Shown here piece by piece: positions 1-8,112 of a stretch of DNA of 64,000 nucleotides. Origin of the DNA: Rahnella laticis (GTDB lineage: Bacteria; Pseudomonadota; Gammaproteobacteria; Enterobacterales; Enterobacteriaceae); contig NZ_JADOBI010000003.1 of NCBI RefSeq assembly GCF_015644585.1, positions 248,001-312,000 on the forward strand, written 5' to 3'. Position numbers and translations under genes: made by a program. The number at the start of each line of letters is the position of its first letter. The stretch's first letter is position 1. Below the pieces are notes generated by a model. The model was not told where the DNA came from. It saw nothing but the letters and a program-made list of their open reading frames with translations, and made no database searches.

Positions 1-1
1 C

Positions 2-1024
2 AGCATCGCCAGCCGGGTGGATAAAATCATCCTTGATGACGGCGCGGCCGACGGCGTACGCAACGACTGGCAGGATCGCAGCAAAATGGTCAGACCGGTA
101 TTTTCCCCGTATCTGGGCCGTGAACTGGGCGTGGATAAAGGTGAAGTCGACAGCGCCTTACAGATGAATTTCAGCGGCAGCACGGTCGGGATTTACCGCG
201 ATGGCTCCACGCTCATGCCCATCGTGTTACGCCCGCCTGCCGCGGAAAGGCTGGATGTCGATCACATGGCGAATATCATGGTCTGGAGCCAGACGCGCCA
301 GCAGTTTATTCCGCTGAGCAACGTGGTCAGTGATTTCAAAGTGGAATGGGAAGATCCGCTGATCATGCGTCGCGACCGTATCCGCATGCTCACCGTGCAA
401 ACCGACCCCGATGCGGCCACCGGCGAAACGTCCGGCGATATGCTCGCGCGGATAAAACCGCAGGTTGAGGCGCTGACCTTGCCGCACGGTTACAGCATTG
501 AATGGGGTGGCGACGCGGAGAATTCCGCCGAGGCGCAGGAAGGCCTGTTTACCACGCTGCCGATTGGCTTCCTGATGATGTTTATCATCACGGTGCTGAT
601 GTTCAGTTCGGTGAAAAATGCGATTGCCATCTGGCTGACAGTACCGCTGGCGCTGATTGGCGTGACGTTTGGTTTCCTGCTGACCGGCATTCCGTTCGGG
701 TTTATGGCGCTGATTGGCCTGCTCAGCCTGAGCGGCATGCTGATCCGCAACGGTATCGTGCTGGTCGAAGAAATCGGCCAGCAGAAGAAAGAGAAAAACC
801 AGACGGAAGCGATTATCTACGCAGCCACGTCACGCCTGCGCCCTATCCTGCTGACGGCGTTTACCACCGTGCTCGGGCTCGCGCCGTTGTTACTTGATGT
901 ATTTTTCCAGAGCATGGCGGTTGTTATCATGTTCGGTCTGGGGTTTGCGACCGTGCTGACGCTTCTGGTTCTGCCGGTGATTTACAACTGTTTCCATCGT
1001 GAAGGACAACGAATTCAACAATGA
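2..1024 (+). CDS. RND efflux pump inner-membrane permease (5'-truncated)
   Basis: Only the C-terminal 340 residues are in the window; the frame stays open to the left edge, so the start lies upstream. The protein belongs to the resistance-nodulation-division (AcrB/ACR_tran) family of proton-driven exporters. A periplasmic part of about 170 residues is followed by a run of membrane segments containing NGIVLVEEI, the region corresponding to the family's fourth repeat helix, and RLRPILLTAFTTVLG, a typical RND loop/helix motif. It ends at the usual place after LPVIYNCF. Substrate cannot be told from this part. The stop overlaps the next start (ATGA), so the two are co-transcribed and probably translationally coupled. 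Confidence 0.9.
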   Translation, partial: SIASRVDKIILDDGAADGVRNDWQDRSKMVRPVFSPYLGRELGVDKGEVDSALQMNFSGSTVGIYRDGSTLMPIVLRPPAAERLDVDHMANIMVWSQTRQQFIPLSNVVSDFKVEWEDPLIMRRDRIRMLTVQTDPDAATGETSGDMLARIKPQVEALTLPHGYSIEWGGDAENSAEAQEGLFTTLPIGFLMMFIITVLMFSSVKNAIAIWLTVPLALIGVTFGFLLTGIPFGFMALIGLLSLSGMLIRNGIVLVEEIGQQKKEKNQTEAIIYAATSRLRPILLTAFTTVLGLAPLLLDVFFQSMAVVIMFGLGFATVLTLLVLPVIYNCFHREGQRIQQ

Positions 1025-1986
1025 ACACAACGGGACTGAACATTATTAAAACGCTCGGCTGCCTGACCGCCGTGACCTTTTTCACCGTCTATAACACGTA
1101 CGATAATTACAATTATAACTACGATCAGATCCTGGCCTTTCTGACCTTTATTTCCACCATCGCCACGCCGCTGTTTTTTGTCGTGACCGGATATATGGAC
1201 GCCGATTCCCAGCACACGCCGGAATGGCAGATGAAAAAGATACGCGGGATCCTGACGATATTTATCTTCTGGTTCTCGATTTATTATCTGTGGGGACCGT
1301 ATCAGAAAGGCTATCTGATCCAGCCGTGGTTCATCTTTTCGCTGGTGATCATTTACACCTTTCATCCGGTGGTGGAATGGCTGGCGAAACGCCGGGTGAT
1401 CCTGGCCTCACTGGTTCTGGCGCTGCTGATTTTCTCTTTCGCCTATGATCTGCTGGCGATCTATTTCACTGAAAGTAAAAGCTTCTCCGCGCCCGCGCAA
1501 TTCCGCATCTGGACGTGGGTGCTTTATTATCTGACCGGCCAGCTGCTTTACGATCCGGTGGTTTCCTCACTTTACAGCCGCCCGCGCATCGCGAAATACG
1601 CCGCCATCGCGATCCCGTTTGTTTATACCTTTACGTGGTTTTATGAGAAGCACTTTTTCTTCTCGATATTCAACGTTGAACGCAACAGCTTTATTCTGAC
1701 CGGCTCGCAGGTCTATATTCTGGTGATCTTAATCATCATTGCCGCAAACGGCGTAAAACCGGACGCCACGCGGCTACCGGTCAGCGAAATGGTCAGCTCG
1801 CTAGGTAAGACCATGACCGGCGTTTATATCTTGCATTACACCTTCTTCAATCTGCTTATCGAGTGGATCCCGATCAATTCCCTGACCGCCAAACTGCTGG
1901 TCATTCTGATGACATTCCTGCTTTCGGTGGTGTCGTCCATGCTGCTGCTCAAAAGCAATCTGACGAAAAAGCTGATTACGTTTTGA
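1021..1986 (+). CDS. Acyltransferase-3-like multi-spanning membrane protein
   Basis: The 321-residue protein has about ten hydrophobic segments. PLFFVVTGYM near residue 50 matches the PLFFxxSGY motif of acyltransferase family 3 (OafA/YiaH/WecH type), enzymes that move acyl groups onto periplasmic or surface sugars. The length is close to YiaH. In the first helix the conserved Arg...His pair of active members appears to be replaced: my alignment puts Lys10 and Phe21 there, so activity is uncertain. ATG overlaps the stop of the RND permease by four bases. The TGA ends one base before the convergent XRE gene's stop. Family assignment is moderately sure; the substrate is unknown. Confidence 0.65.
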   Translation: MNTTGLNIIKTLGCLTAVTFFTVYNTYDNYNYNYDQILAFLTFISTIATPLFFVVTGYMDADSQHTPEWQMKKIRGILTIFIFWFSIYYLWGPYQKGYLIQPWFIFSLVIIYTFHPVVEWLAKRRVILASLVLALLIFSFAYDLLAIYFTESKSFSAPAQFRIWTWVLYYLTGQLLYDPVVSSLYSRPRIAKYAAIAIPFVYTFTWFYEKHFFFSIFNVERNSFILTGSQVYILVILIIIAANGVKPDATRLPVSEMVSSLGKTMTGVYILHYTFFNLLIEWIPINSLTAKLLVILMTFLLSVVSSMLLLKSNLTKKLITF

Positions 1987-1987
1987 T

Positions 1988-2536
1988 TTAGCTTTGCTCC
2001 GACACCAGCACGGCCATGGTGTCGGGCTCCAGCGCCCTGAAAATATGCTCAACGTCGGCCGGATATGAAATGTAGTCACCGGCGTTCAGCTCGACCGGTG
2101 AATCCACCAGCCCGACCAGCGCACGCCCCTGTGTGATGATGATATGTTCCACCGAACCCTGCGGATGCGGGCTGGAAACGCGGTCGCTGCCCGGCTGCGT
2201 GGTCAGCAAATAGACATCGCGCCGCGCGCCCGGCGGACAGGTTGCCAGAAGCACCGCTTTGTAATCCGCCAGCTCCGCCACCACCGACGGGCCTTCGCCG
2301 CGCCGGATCACCTGCATTTTATTCACTTCGGGCTCCATCAGCCGCGCGAAGGGAATATTCAGCGCCACGCACAGCGCCCACAGCGTTTCCAGACTTGGAT
2401 TACCGTTACCGGCTTCGAGTTGTGAAAGCGTCGATTTAGCCACACCGGCGCGGCGGGCGACTTCTGCCAGAGACAAGCCCGCGCGCTGACGTTCACGCAC
2501 CAGACCTTTGGAAATAACGCTGATAGGTTGAGACAT
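1988..2536 (-). CDS. XRE-family regulator with C-terminal cupin sensor
   Basis: The 182-residue protein has an N-terminal helix-turn-helix (about residues 9-63, with GLSLAEVARRAGVAKSTLSQLE) and a C-terminal cupin fold (about 110-178, with the GxVEHIIITQG and LNAGDYISYPADVEHIF strands). This layout is that of SutR/PuuR-like small-molecule-responsive repressors. It is divergent from azlCD with 98 bp between, which holds several copies of an AACGAACG-type element, so control of azlCD and itself is likely. The ligand is not evident; a branched-chain or related amino acid is a guess from the neighbour. Confidence 0.85.
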   Translation of the reverse strand: MSQPISVISKGLVRERQRAGLSLAEVARRAGVAKSTLSQLEAGNGNPSLETLWALCVALNIPFARLMEPEVNKMQVIRRGEGPSVVAELADYKAVLLATCPPGARRDVYLLTTQPGSDRVSSPHPQGSVEHIIITQGRALVGLVDSPVELNAGDYISYPADVEHIFRALEPDTMAVLVSEQS

Positions 2537-2556
2537 TACGGCACTCCGATCAGTAT

Positions 2557-2621
2557 AACGAACGATCGTTCGACTTGAAGAACGATCAAGAAGTGTTCAT
2601 TATAATGAATACTCGTTCGTT
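2557..2621. promoter_or_regulatory. Divergent operator/promoter between XRE-cupin gene and azlC
   Basis: A perfect 14-bp palindrome, CGAACGATCGTTCG, lies at 2559-2572. A half copy GAACGATC lies at 2580-2587, and CGTTCGTT at 2614-2621 is the exact inverse of AACGAACG at 2557-2564. A perfect TATAAT is at 2601-2606, placing the azlC start of transcription near 2613, inside the right-hand copy. This is the expected picture for repression by the neighbouring XRE protein. I found no convincing -35 at 16-18 bp. Confidence 0.65.
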
Positions 2622-2634
2622 ATGGGATTGAATT

Positions 2635-3303
2635 ATGCAAGCACGTTTCTTTTCACCGCTGGGAAAAGATGTGGTGAAAGCCATCTTTCTGGTCTGTCTC
2701 GCCGACGGCCTGGTGGGGATTTCTTACGGTTCACTGGCGGTCGCCGGAGGCTTCCCGCTGTGGGTGCCGCTGATGCTCTCGTTGCTGGTGCTCGCCGGCG
2801 CTTCGGAGTTTTTATTTATCGCGATTGTCGGCGGTGGCGGAAGCCCGTTCGCCGCAGCGGCTGCCGGTTTACTGGTGAATGCCCGCCATTTGCCGTTCGG
2901 TATCGCCGTGAAAGATCTGGTGGGCAGTAAATTGCTCAGCTGGCTCGGCTGCCACATCATGAACGATGAAAGCGTGGTATTCGGCATCTCCCAGCCCACC
3001 CATGAGAAACGCAAAAAAGCCTACTGGCTGTGCGGCGCGGGCATTGCGCTGTTCTGGCCGGTCAGCGTAATTGCCGGGGCGTACATCGGGCAGTTTATCC
3101 CTGATATCAAAGCCATCGGGCTGGATGCCGTGTTCCCGGCCATTTTGCTGGCGCTGATTTTCCCGGCACTGAGAAAGCGCCGAACGCTGATCCCGGCGGC
3201 GTCCGGCGCACTGATTTCTGTCGCTGCCGTGCCTTTTGTGCCCGCCGGAATGCCGGTGCTGTTTTCACTGCTGGGATTACTGGCCTGGAGAAACAAAAAA
3301 TGA
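2635..3303 (+). CDS. azlC: AzlC-family branched-chain amino acid exporter, large subunit
   Basis: The 222-residue membrane protein matches AzlC/YgaZ, the large subunit of a two-component exporter for branched-chain amino acids or azaleucine. Visible family features are DGLVGISYGSLAVAGGFPLW at the start, SEFLFIAIVGGGGSPFAAA, and NARHLPFGIAVKDL, the signature NARHLxYG-like segment. A weak GGGA precedes the ATG by seven bases. It overlaps azlD by ATGA, the usual arrangement. Regulation is probably by the divergent XRE-cupin protein. The exact amino acid exported is not shown by the sequence. Confidence 0.88.
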   Translation: MQARFFSPLGKDVVKAIFLVCLADGLVGISYGSLAVAGGFPLWVPLMLSLLVLAGASEFLFIAIVGGGGSPFAAAAAGLLVNARHLPFGIAVKDLVGSKLLSWLGCHIMNDESVVFGISQPTHEKRKKAYWLCGAGIALFWPVSVIAGAYIGQFIPDIKAIGLDAVFPAILLALIFPALRKRRTLIPAASGALISVAAVPFVPAGMPVLFSLLGLLAWRNKK

Positions 3304-3623
3304 CGCAACATACGTTATGGATTGCCGGGATCGTTGTTCTGGCGGCCGGAACTTTCGCGATGCGCATGGCCGGTTACCGGCTGGGCTCGCGCCTGAATTT
3401 TTCACCGGCAACACAGACGATGTTGTCAGATTCCGCCACGATTCTGTTACTGGCCGTTGCGGCCACGTCAGCGTTGTTTGAAGGCCATCACTTTGGCGGA
3501 TTTGCGCGGGTAGCAGGCGTCGGCGTGGCGCTGTTTTTAGCGTGGCGAAAGGCACCGCTGATCGTCATTATTATCGCGGCGGCGGTCGTAACCGCGCTGA
3601 TGCGCTGGGCAGGGATCGCCTGA
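3300..3623 (+). CDS. azlD: AzlD-family exporter small subunit
   Basis: The 107-residue protein has four hydrophobic segments and matches AzlD/YgaH, the small partner of AzlC. The first segment contains TFAMRMAGYRLG, the conserved AzlD arginine region. The start overlaps the azlC stop by four bases, and a rho-independent hairpin follows 12 bp after the stop. Complete in length. Confidence 0.85.
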   Translation: MTQHTLWIAGIVVLAAGTFAMRMAGYRLGSRLNFSPATQTMLSDSATILLLAVAATSALFEGHHFGGFARVAGVGVALFLAWRKAPLIVIIIAAAVVTALMRWAGIA

Positions 3624-3635
3624 ACAGAAACAAAA

Positions 3636-3655
3636 ATGGCTCCCGGAGGAGCCAT
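3636..3655. terminator. Hairpin terminator between azlD and plaP
   Basis: ATGGCTCC and GGAGCCAT pair around a four-base loop. The hairpin sits between two convergent genes; A-rich sequence lies on the left and a short T-rich run on the right, so it may serve both. Confidence 0.7.
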
Positions 3656-3672
3656 CGTTATTCATAAATTTA

Positions 3673-5034
3673 TTACGCCACGTCTTCGTACTGAGGAACC
3701 GGGTTGCGGAAGCTTTTGGTCACGCAGGCCAGATAGATGAAGCCGACTGCGCCCCAGATCAGCCCCAGCACCATAGAACCTTCTTCCAGATTCACCCACA
3801 ACGCACCGACCGTCAGCGCGCCACACATTGGTAAAAGCAGATACTGGAAGTGGTCCAGCAAGGTTTTGTTGCGCTTCTCGCGGATCCAGAACTGCGAAAT
3901 CACAGACAGGTTCACGAAGGTAAATGCCACCAGCGCACCGAAGTTAATCAGCGCCGTCGCCGTCACCAGATCGAAGTTAATCGCCATCAGGGCAATCGCG
4001 CCAACCAGTAACACGTTGAAAGACGGCGTACGCCATTTCGGATGAATGTAGCCGAAAAAGCGTTTCGGGAATACGCCGTCGCGGCCCATGACGTACATCA
4101 GGCGCGAAACGCCCGCGTGCGCCGCCATGCCTGAAGCCAGAACCGTGATGCTGGAGAAAATCAGCGCGCCAAACTGGAAGGCGCGCCCGGCAACCTGCAA
4201 CATGATTTCAGGCTGCGAGGCATCCGGGTTTTTGAAGCTGGAGATGTCCGGGAAATACAGTTGCAGGAAATAGGTTGCGCCGATGAAGATGGCACCGCCA
4301 ATTAACGCCGTCAGGAAAATCGCCCGCGGGATCACGCGCTCGGCGTCTTTCGTTTCTTCCGACAAATTGCTGATGCCGTCAAAGCCGGTGAAAGAGAAGC
4401 ACAGAATGGTGGCGCCGGTAATCAGCGGCACAGTATGGGTATTTTCGCCCCAGAACGGTTTCGAACTGGCCAGCGTACCGTAACCGGTGCCGTGGTTAAC
4501 GCCGTAAATCACCATGCCGGTAATCACAACAATCAGCACGATCTGCAAGACGACGACCAGGGTATTAATATTGGCGACGGTTTTGATGCTGCGTAAATTC
4601 GACAGCGTCATAAAGCCGACCAGCACGATGACAAATATCCACGACGGCACGGAAGGCACCAGCGCTTCGAAATAGATTTTTGCCAGCAGAATATTAATCA
4701 TCGGCGCGAAAAGGTAATCGAGCAGCGACGACCAGCCCACCATAAAGCCGACAACCGGATGAATCGCTTTTTGCGCGTATGTATAAGCGGAGCCCGCAGA
4801 AGGATAGCGGCGCACCAGTTTGCCGTAGCTCAGCGCCGTAAATAAAACAGCGATCAGCGCGAAGGCATAGGCCGTCGGCACATGGCCGTCGGTCAGGCCG
4901 GAGACAATACCGAACGTATCGAACAAGGTCATGGGTTGCATATAGGCCAGGCCTATCATGACAACCGGAATCAGCGTAAGGGTTTTACGCAGTTCCACGC
5001 GGGAAGGGGTACCTGTTGCGATGTTATCCGACAT
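3673..5034 (-). CDS. plaP: Putrescine importer PlaP (APC family)
   Basis: The 453-residue amino acid/polyamine permease is close throughout to E. coli PlaP (YeeF), a low-affinity proton-putrescine symporter. Near-identical stretches include [59 protein letters not shown] and the C-terminal [14 protein letters not shown]. Twelve hydrophobic segments are present and the length is normal. It is a single-gene unit: azlCD ends convergently on one side and a 570-bp gap lies upstream. In E. coli the protein supplies putrescine for surface motility. Confidence 0.93.
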   Translation of the reverse strand: MSDNIATGTPSRVELRKTLTLIPVVMIGLAYMQPMTLFDTFGIVSGLTDGHVPTAYAFALIAVLFTALSYGKLVRRYPSAGSAYTYAQKAIHPVVGFMVGWSSLLDYLFAPMINILLAKIYFEALVPSVPSWIFVIVLVGFMTLSNLRSIKTVANINTLVVVLQIVLIVVITGMVIYGVNHGTGYGTLASSKPFWGENTHTVPLITGATILCFSFTGFDGISNLSEETKDAERVIPRAIFLTALIGGAIFIGATYFLQLYFPDISSFKNPDASQPEIMLQVAGRAFQFGALIFSSITVLASGMAAHAGVSRLMYVMGRDGVFPKRFFGYIHPKWRTPSFNVLLVGAIALMAINFDLVTATALINFGALVAFTFVNLSVISQFWIREKRNKTLLDHFQYLLLPMCGALTVGALWVNLEEGSMVLGLIWGAVGFIYLACVTKSFRNPVPQYEDVA

Positions 5035-5085
5035 GATGTGAATTTCCCATGACGGATGACGTCACATAAAAAGAGTGGTGCACCA

Positions 5086-5114
5086 TTTATGTTTCCTTGC
5101 GACAAGACTGTCGA
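5086..5114 (-). promoter_or_regulatory. Candidate sigma-70 promoter for plaP
   Basis: On the minus strand TCGACA (5114-5109) and CATAAA (5091-5086) are separated by 17 bp, matching the consensus at five and four positions. It would give a leader of about 45 bases. Pattern match only. Confidence 0.4.
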
Positions 5115-5604
5115 TTTCTGAAAGTAAATATCTATCCGGTACTAAGCCCGGCCTCTGGTTTTTGAATGTTTTCTTGTACGAAGAATGATTTCGTTAATGA
5201 AGAAAGAGTGAATCAGCCCGTTTTGCGGGCCGCATATTTTGCCTGATTAAGTAGCGAATTGACAAGGCTGCTCAGGATAAACACAGGCAATAAATAAAAT
5301 AATCCGCCAAAACCGGCACGTATTGTCAAAGCGCTTTCGAAGGGGTGGAATGAAATGTTTTTATAATGTGAAAATAATTAAACACGCCGTTATTGCATCC
5401 GGAGATATATCGACAACCCATGTTTAAAAATAACGAGTGCGCTTCTTATTTAACATTTACCGCCCCGGAACGCCGCTGTACTTTCCCGGTTTCACTTATG
5501 GGCAAATTCCGAAAATCCGCTCCTCTGACGTCTTTTTCACACCTGATGTTTACAAAATCAGGGTCCGTGGCAAGAATGAAGATTATTTGCTCATAAAATA
5601 AGAA
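5115..5604. other. AT-rich intergenic region upstream of the PAS-GGDEF gene
   Basis: No supported gene. A TATAAT stands at 5362-5367 and a TTGACA at 5259-5264, but neither has a partner box at good spacing. A 67-codon frame here has no ribosome site or recognisable protein and is not called. Confidence 0.5.
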
Positions 5605-6573
5605 ATGTCTGATTCCTCACTTTTACAACAACTCCAGAACCTGAAGAAGCACAATGCCCGGCTAAAACGCATCGCGCACGACGCCCGGAACAAGCTGAGT
5701 GCCGCGCTGGATGGAACCGGTTTATGTTTGTGGCAGCTCGACGTGCCCAGCGGAAAACTGGTGATTTACAACCGCCGCTGGGGATCAATGCTGGGTTATC
5801 AGCCGAAGGAGCTGAGCGCGCGCTTTGAAGTCTGGCGCGAGCATTTACACCCGGACGACCGGGACGATGTGCTGTCGGCTTTTTACAATCATCTGGAAGG
5901 CAAGACGCCGTTTTATGAGGCGCTGCACCGGATGCAGGCGAAAAATGGCACCATTACCTGGGTGCTCGATCGTGGCCGCGTCACCGAACGGGACGACGCC
6001 GGACGCCCGCTGAAAGTGACGGGTACCCACATCGATATGACCAAAGAGAAGAATTACGAGCAGCAGCTGGCGACGCTGGCGAACCACGATCCGCTGACCG
6101 GGCTGGCGAACCGCCATGCGTTACAGCATCAGTTTGCAGCACTGAAAAATGCCGGGCCGCTGTGTGTGGCGTTTATCGATCTGGATGATTTTAAGCATGT
6201 GAATGACACGCTCGGCCATCGCAGCGGCGATGAAGTTCTGATGCGTCTTAGCCAGCGTTTTCAGGAAGCGTGCCCGCCGGGTGTCATTCCGGGGCGGCTG
6301 GGCGGTGATGAATTTGTGCTGCTGATGCCGTATTCACTGAACAATCCGGTGATTAAACGCGTAGCGCAGGCGTGTCTGAATGCGGCGACGATCCCGTTTG
6401 AGCTGGATAACGGCAATGCGCAGATTGGCGCGTCGATAGGGATTGATGAAGTGAACGGCAGCGATGATTTCAGTGAAGCGCTGCTGCTCGCCGACCGGGC
6501 GATGTATGCGATAAAGCACCATGGAAAGAATGGCGTCATGCTGGGAACGGAGGCTTTTCCCCTTCGCGCGTGA
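5605..6573 (+). CDS. PAS-GGDEF diguanylate cyclase
   Basis: The 322-residue soluble protein starts with a short coiled-coil-like segment (residues 3-35), then a PAS domain (about 36-150, with WQLDVPSGKLVIYNRRW and the PAC end GTHIDMTKEKNYE), then a GGDEF domain (about 155-315) starting at NHDPLTGLANR. The active-site motif GRLGGDEFVLL is intact, so synthesis of cyclic di-GMP is expected. The position of the RxxD inhibitory site reads PPGV, so product inhibition by the usual route is probably absent. No membrane segment is seen, so sensing is cytoplasmic. It stands alone between plaP (divergent) and the AraC gene. Confidence 0.9.
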   Translation: MSDSSLLQQLQNLKKHNARLKRIAHDARNKLSAALDGTGLCLWQLDVPSGKLVIYNRRWGSMLGYQPKELSARFEVWREHLHPDDRDDVLSAFYNHLEGKTPFYEALHRMQAKNGTITWVLDRGRVTERDDAGRPLKVTGTHIDMTKEKNYEQQLATLANHDPLTGLANRHALQHQFAALKNAGPLCVAFIDLDDFKHVNDTLGHRSGDEVLMRLSQRFQEACPPGVIPGRLGGDEFVLLMPYSLNNPVIKRVAQACLNAATIPFELDNGNAQIGASIGIDEVNGSDDFSEALLLADRAMYAIKHHGKNGVMLGTEAFPLRA

Positions 6574-6659
6574 TGAATTTTCCTCGCTTTCAGTGTTAAA
6601 AGTTTGTGCTATAAATTTTGCATAAGAAAAAGGGTTGGTTCGTTTTTTTTCGCTCAGCA

Positions 6660-7487
6660 ATGATTTATGGGGGTGATGTGTCTCTTTCTATTTCTGAATG
6701 GACGATGGCTAACGACATTGAATGCTCGCATCTGACCGCGAGTAATTCGTCATTTCCGCGTCACACCCACGACGAATACGTCATCAGCGCCAACCTTACC
6801 GGCACGGAAGAAATCTGGCTGCACGGTAAAACTGAGCTGGTGCGCGGCGGCGATATCACGATTTATAACCCGTCAACGGTGCAGTCCTCGTTGTTCGGCG
6901 ATGAAAAGGTCGAGTTCCTCAGCGTGCATATTCCGCAGGCGTTGCTGCGTCAGGTGTCGGTCGATCACAATCTGCGTTCAGACCACCACGCGCCGGTGCT
7001 GACCGAAGGCGTTCTGAGTAATCCCGCGCTGTTTTCCGCACTGTGCCATTACAAACGCACGCTCAATGATGAAGATCAGGAGCAGAATTTGCTGTGGCTG
7101 CTCGGCGCGCTGCTGGAAGAACCGGCGAAAGAGCAGGAGCAGTCGCTGCGCCCGATAACCCTGGCGCTGGATTTTATGCGCGACCATCTGACGCGGAAAA
7201 TACATCTCGATACGCTGGCGCAAATCAGCGGGCTGAGTAAATTTCATTTTGTCCGGCTTTTCCGCCAGCATATCGGCATGCCGCCGCTGCAATACCATAT
7301 GCAGCTGCGGCTGCTCGAAGCCCGCAACCAGCTGCGCAAAAACAATAACGCGCTGGACGTGGCAATCCGCCTGGGCTTTTACGATCAAAGCCACTTCATC
7401 AATACGTTTCGCAAAATGATGGGGATCACGCCCCATCTTTATTCGCTGTCGCTGAACGCCTCTCACAGCCACGCGATTACACGATAA
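6660..7487 (+). CDS. AraC-family transcriptional regulator
   Basis: The protein has an N-terminal AraC-type cupin (HTHDEYVISANLTG, then GGDITIYNPSTVQSS) and a C-terminal double helix-turn-helix (last 95 residues, with LDTLAQISGLSKFHFVRLFRQ and the second motif AIRLGFYDQSHFINTFRKMMG). The start is uncertain: ATG 6660 gives 275 residues; GTG 6678 has a GGGGG just upstream; the open frame extends back to 6618. Its 3' end overlaps the convergent lysE-like gene by 11 bp. AraC proteins with this cupin often switch on neighbouring amino acid exporters, so control of the LysE unit is a reasonable guess. Confidence 0.88.
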   Translation: MIYGGDVSLSISEWTMANDIECSHLTASNSSFPRHTHDEYVISANLTGTEEIWLHGKTELVRGGDITIYNPSTVQSSLFGDEKVEFLSVHIPQALLRQVSVDHNLRSDHHAPVLTEGVLSNPALFSALCHYKRTLNDEDQEQNLLWLLGALLEEPAKEQEQSLRPITLALDFMRDHLTRKIHLDTLAQISGLSKFHFVRLFRQHIGMPPLQYHMQLRLLEARNQLRKNNNALDVAIRLGFYDQSHFINTFRKMMGITPHLYSLSLNASHSHAITR

Positions 7488-8112
7488 ATTCGCGGTAGCC
7501 GGTGATCACCACGTACAGCGCGAAGTAGGAGAATATCGCCGCCGACGCCACGTAAGAGTATTTCAGCATTTTGGTGCCGAGCATTTTTCCGCCCCAGCTG
7601 CCGACGCAGCACAGCACGATCGTCCAGAACACACCGGCGATAAAGAATCCGGTCAGGAACCACGACGCTTCCACTGTCCCGCCCTGCCCCATGCGGGAAA
7701 TCAGCGCCCCGCCGACGGCGGCAAACCACAGGATCGCCGTCGGAGAGGACATCGCCAGCAACACGCCACGACCGAAGTTGCGCATAACCGAACGCGGTTG
7801 CCCGTTATCGCCGGCGTTCAGATCGCCCGCCGGAGCCAGCGCCGCGCGGATCATTTTGTAGGTAAACCACATCAGCATCAGCGAGCCGCCGACCCACAAC
7901 ACCCAGCGGACGCTCTGGTATTGCAGCAACAGCGTCATCCCTGCCAGCGCCAGCACGGCATAAATCAGATCGCCGATGCAGGTGCCAATGCCCAGCCAGA
8001 ATCCGTGAAAATAGCCGCGTTGCATCGCCAGCGTAATCATGGCGATATTGGCAATCCCGATGTCCAGACACAGCGACAGGCTGAGCAAAAATCCATTTGA
8101 AAACGGCATCAT
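7477..8112 (-). CDS. LysE-family amino acid exporter
   Basis: The 211-residue protein has six hydrophobic segments in the LysE/RhtB layout, including the first-helix region NGFLLSLSLCLDIGIANIAM and the conserved LLAMSSPTAILWFAAVGG (the family's NPK/NPTA-like part, here SPTA). Such proteins export amino acids or related small molecules. Its ATG overlaps the stop of the upstream unknown gene by ATGA, making a two-gene operon; the 3' end overlaps the AraC gene. The export substrate may be a product of the upstream protein. Confidence 0.87.
   Translation of the reverse strand: MMPFSNGFLLSLSLCLDIGIANIAMITLAMQRGYFHGFWLGIGTCIGDLIYAVLALAGMTLLLQYQSVRWVLWVGGSLMLMWFTYKMIRAALAPAGDLNAGDNGQPRSVMRNFGRGVLLAMSSPTAILWFAAVGGALISRMGQGGTVEASWFLTGFFIAGVFWTIVLCCVGSWGGKMLGTKMLKYSYVASAAIFSYFALYVVITGYREFIV

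Noticed and set aside
5393-5596. 67-codon open frame upstream of the PAS-GGDEF gene
   Set aside because: No ribosome site, no recognisable protein features and lies in an AT-rich promoter region.
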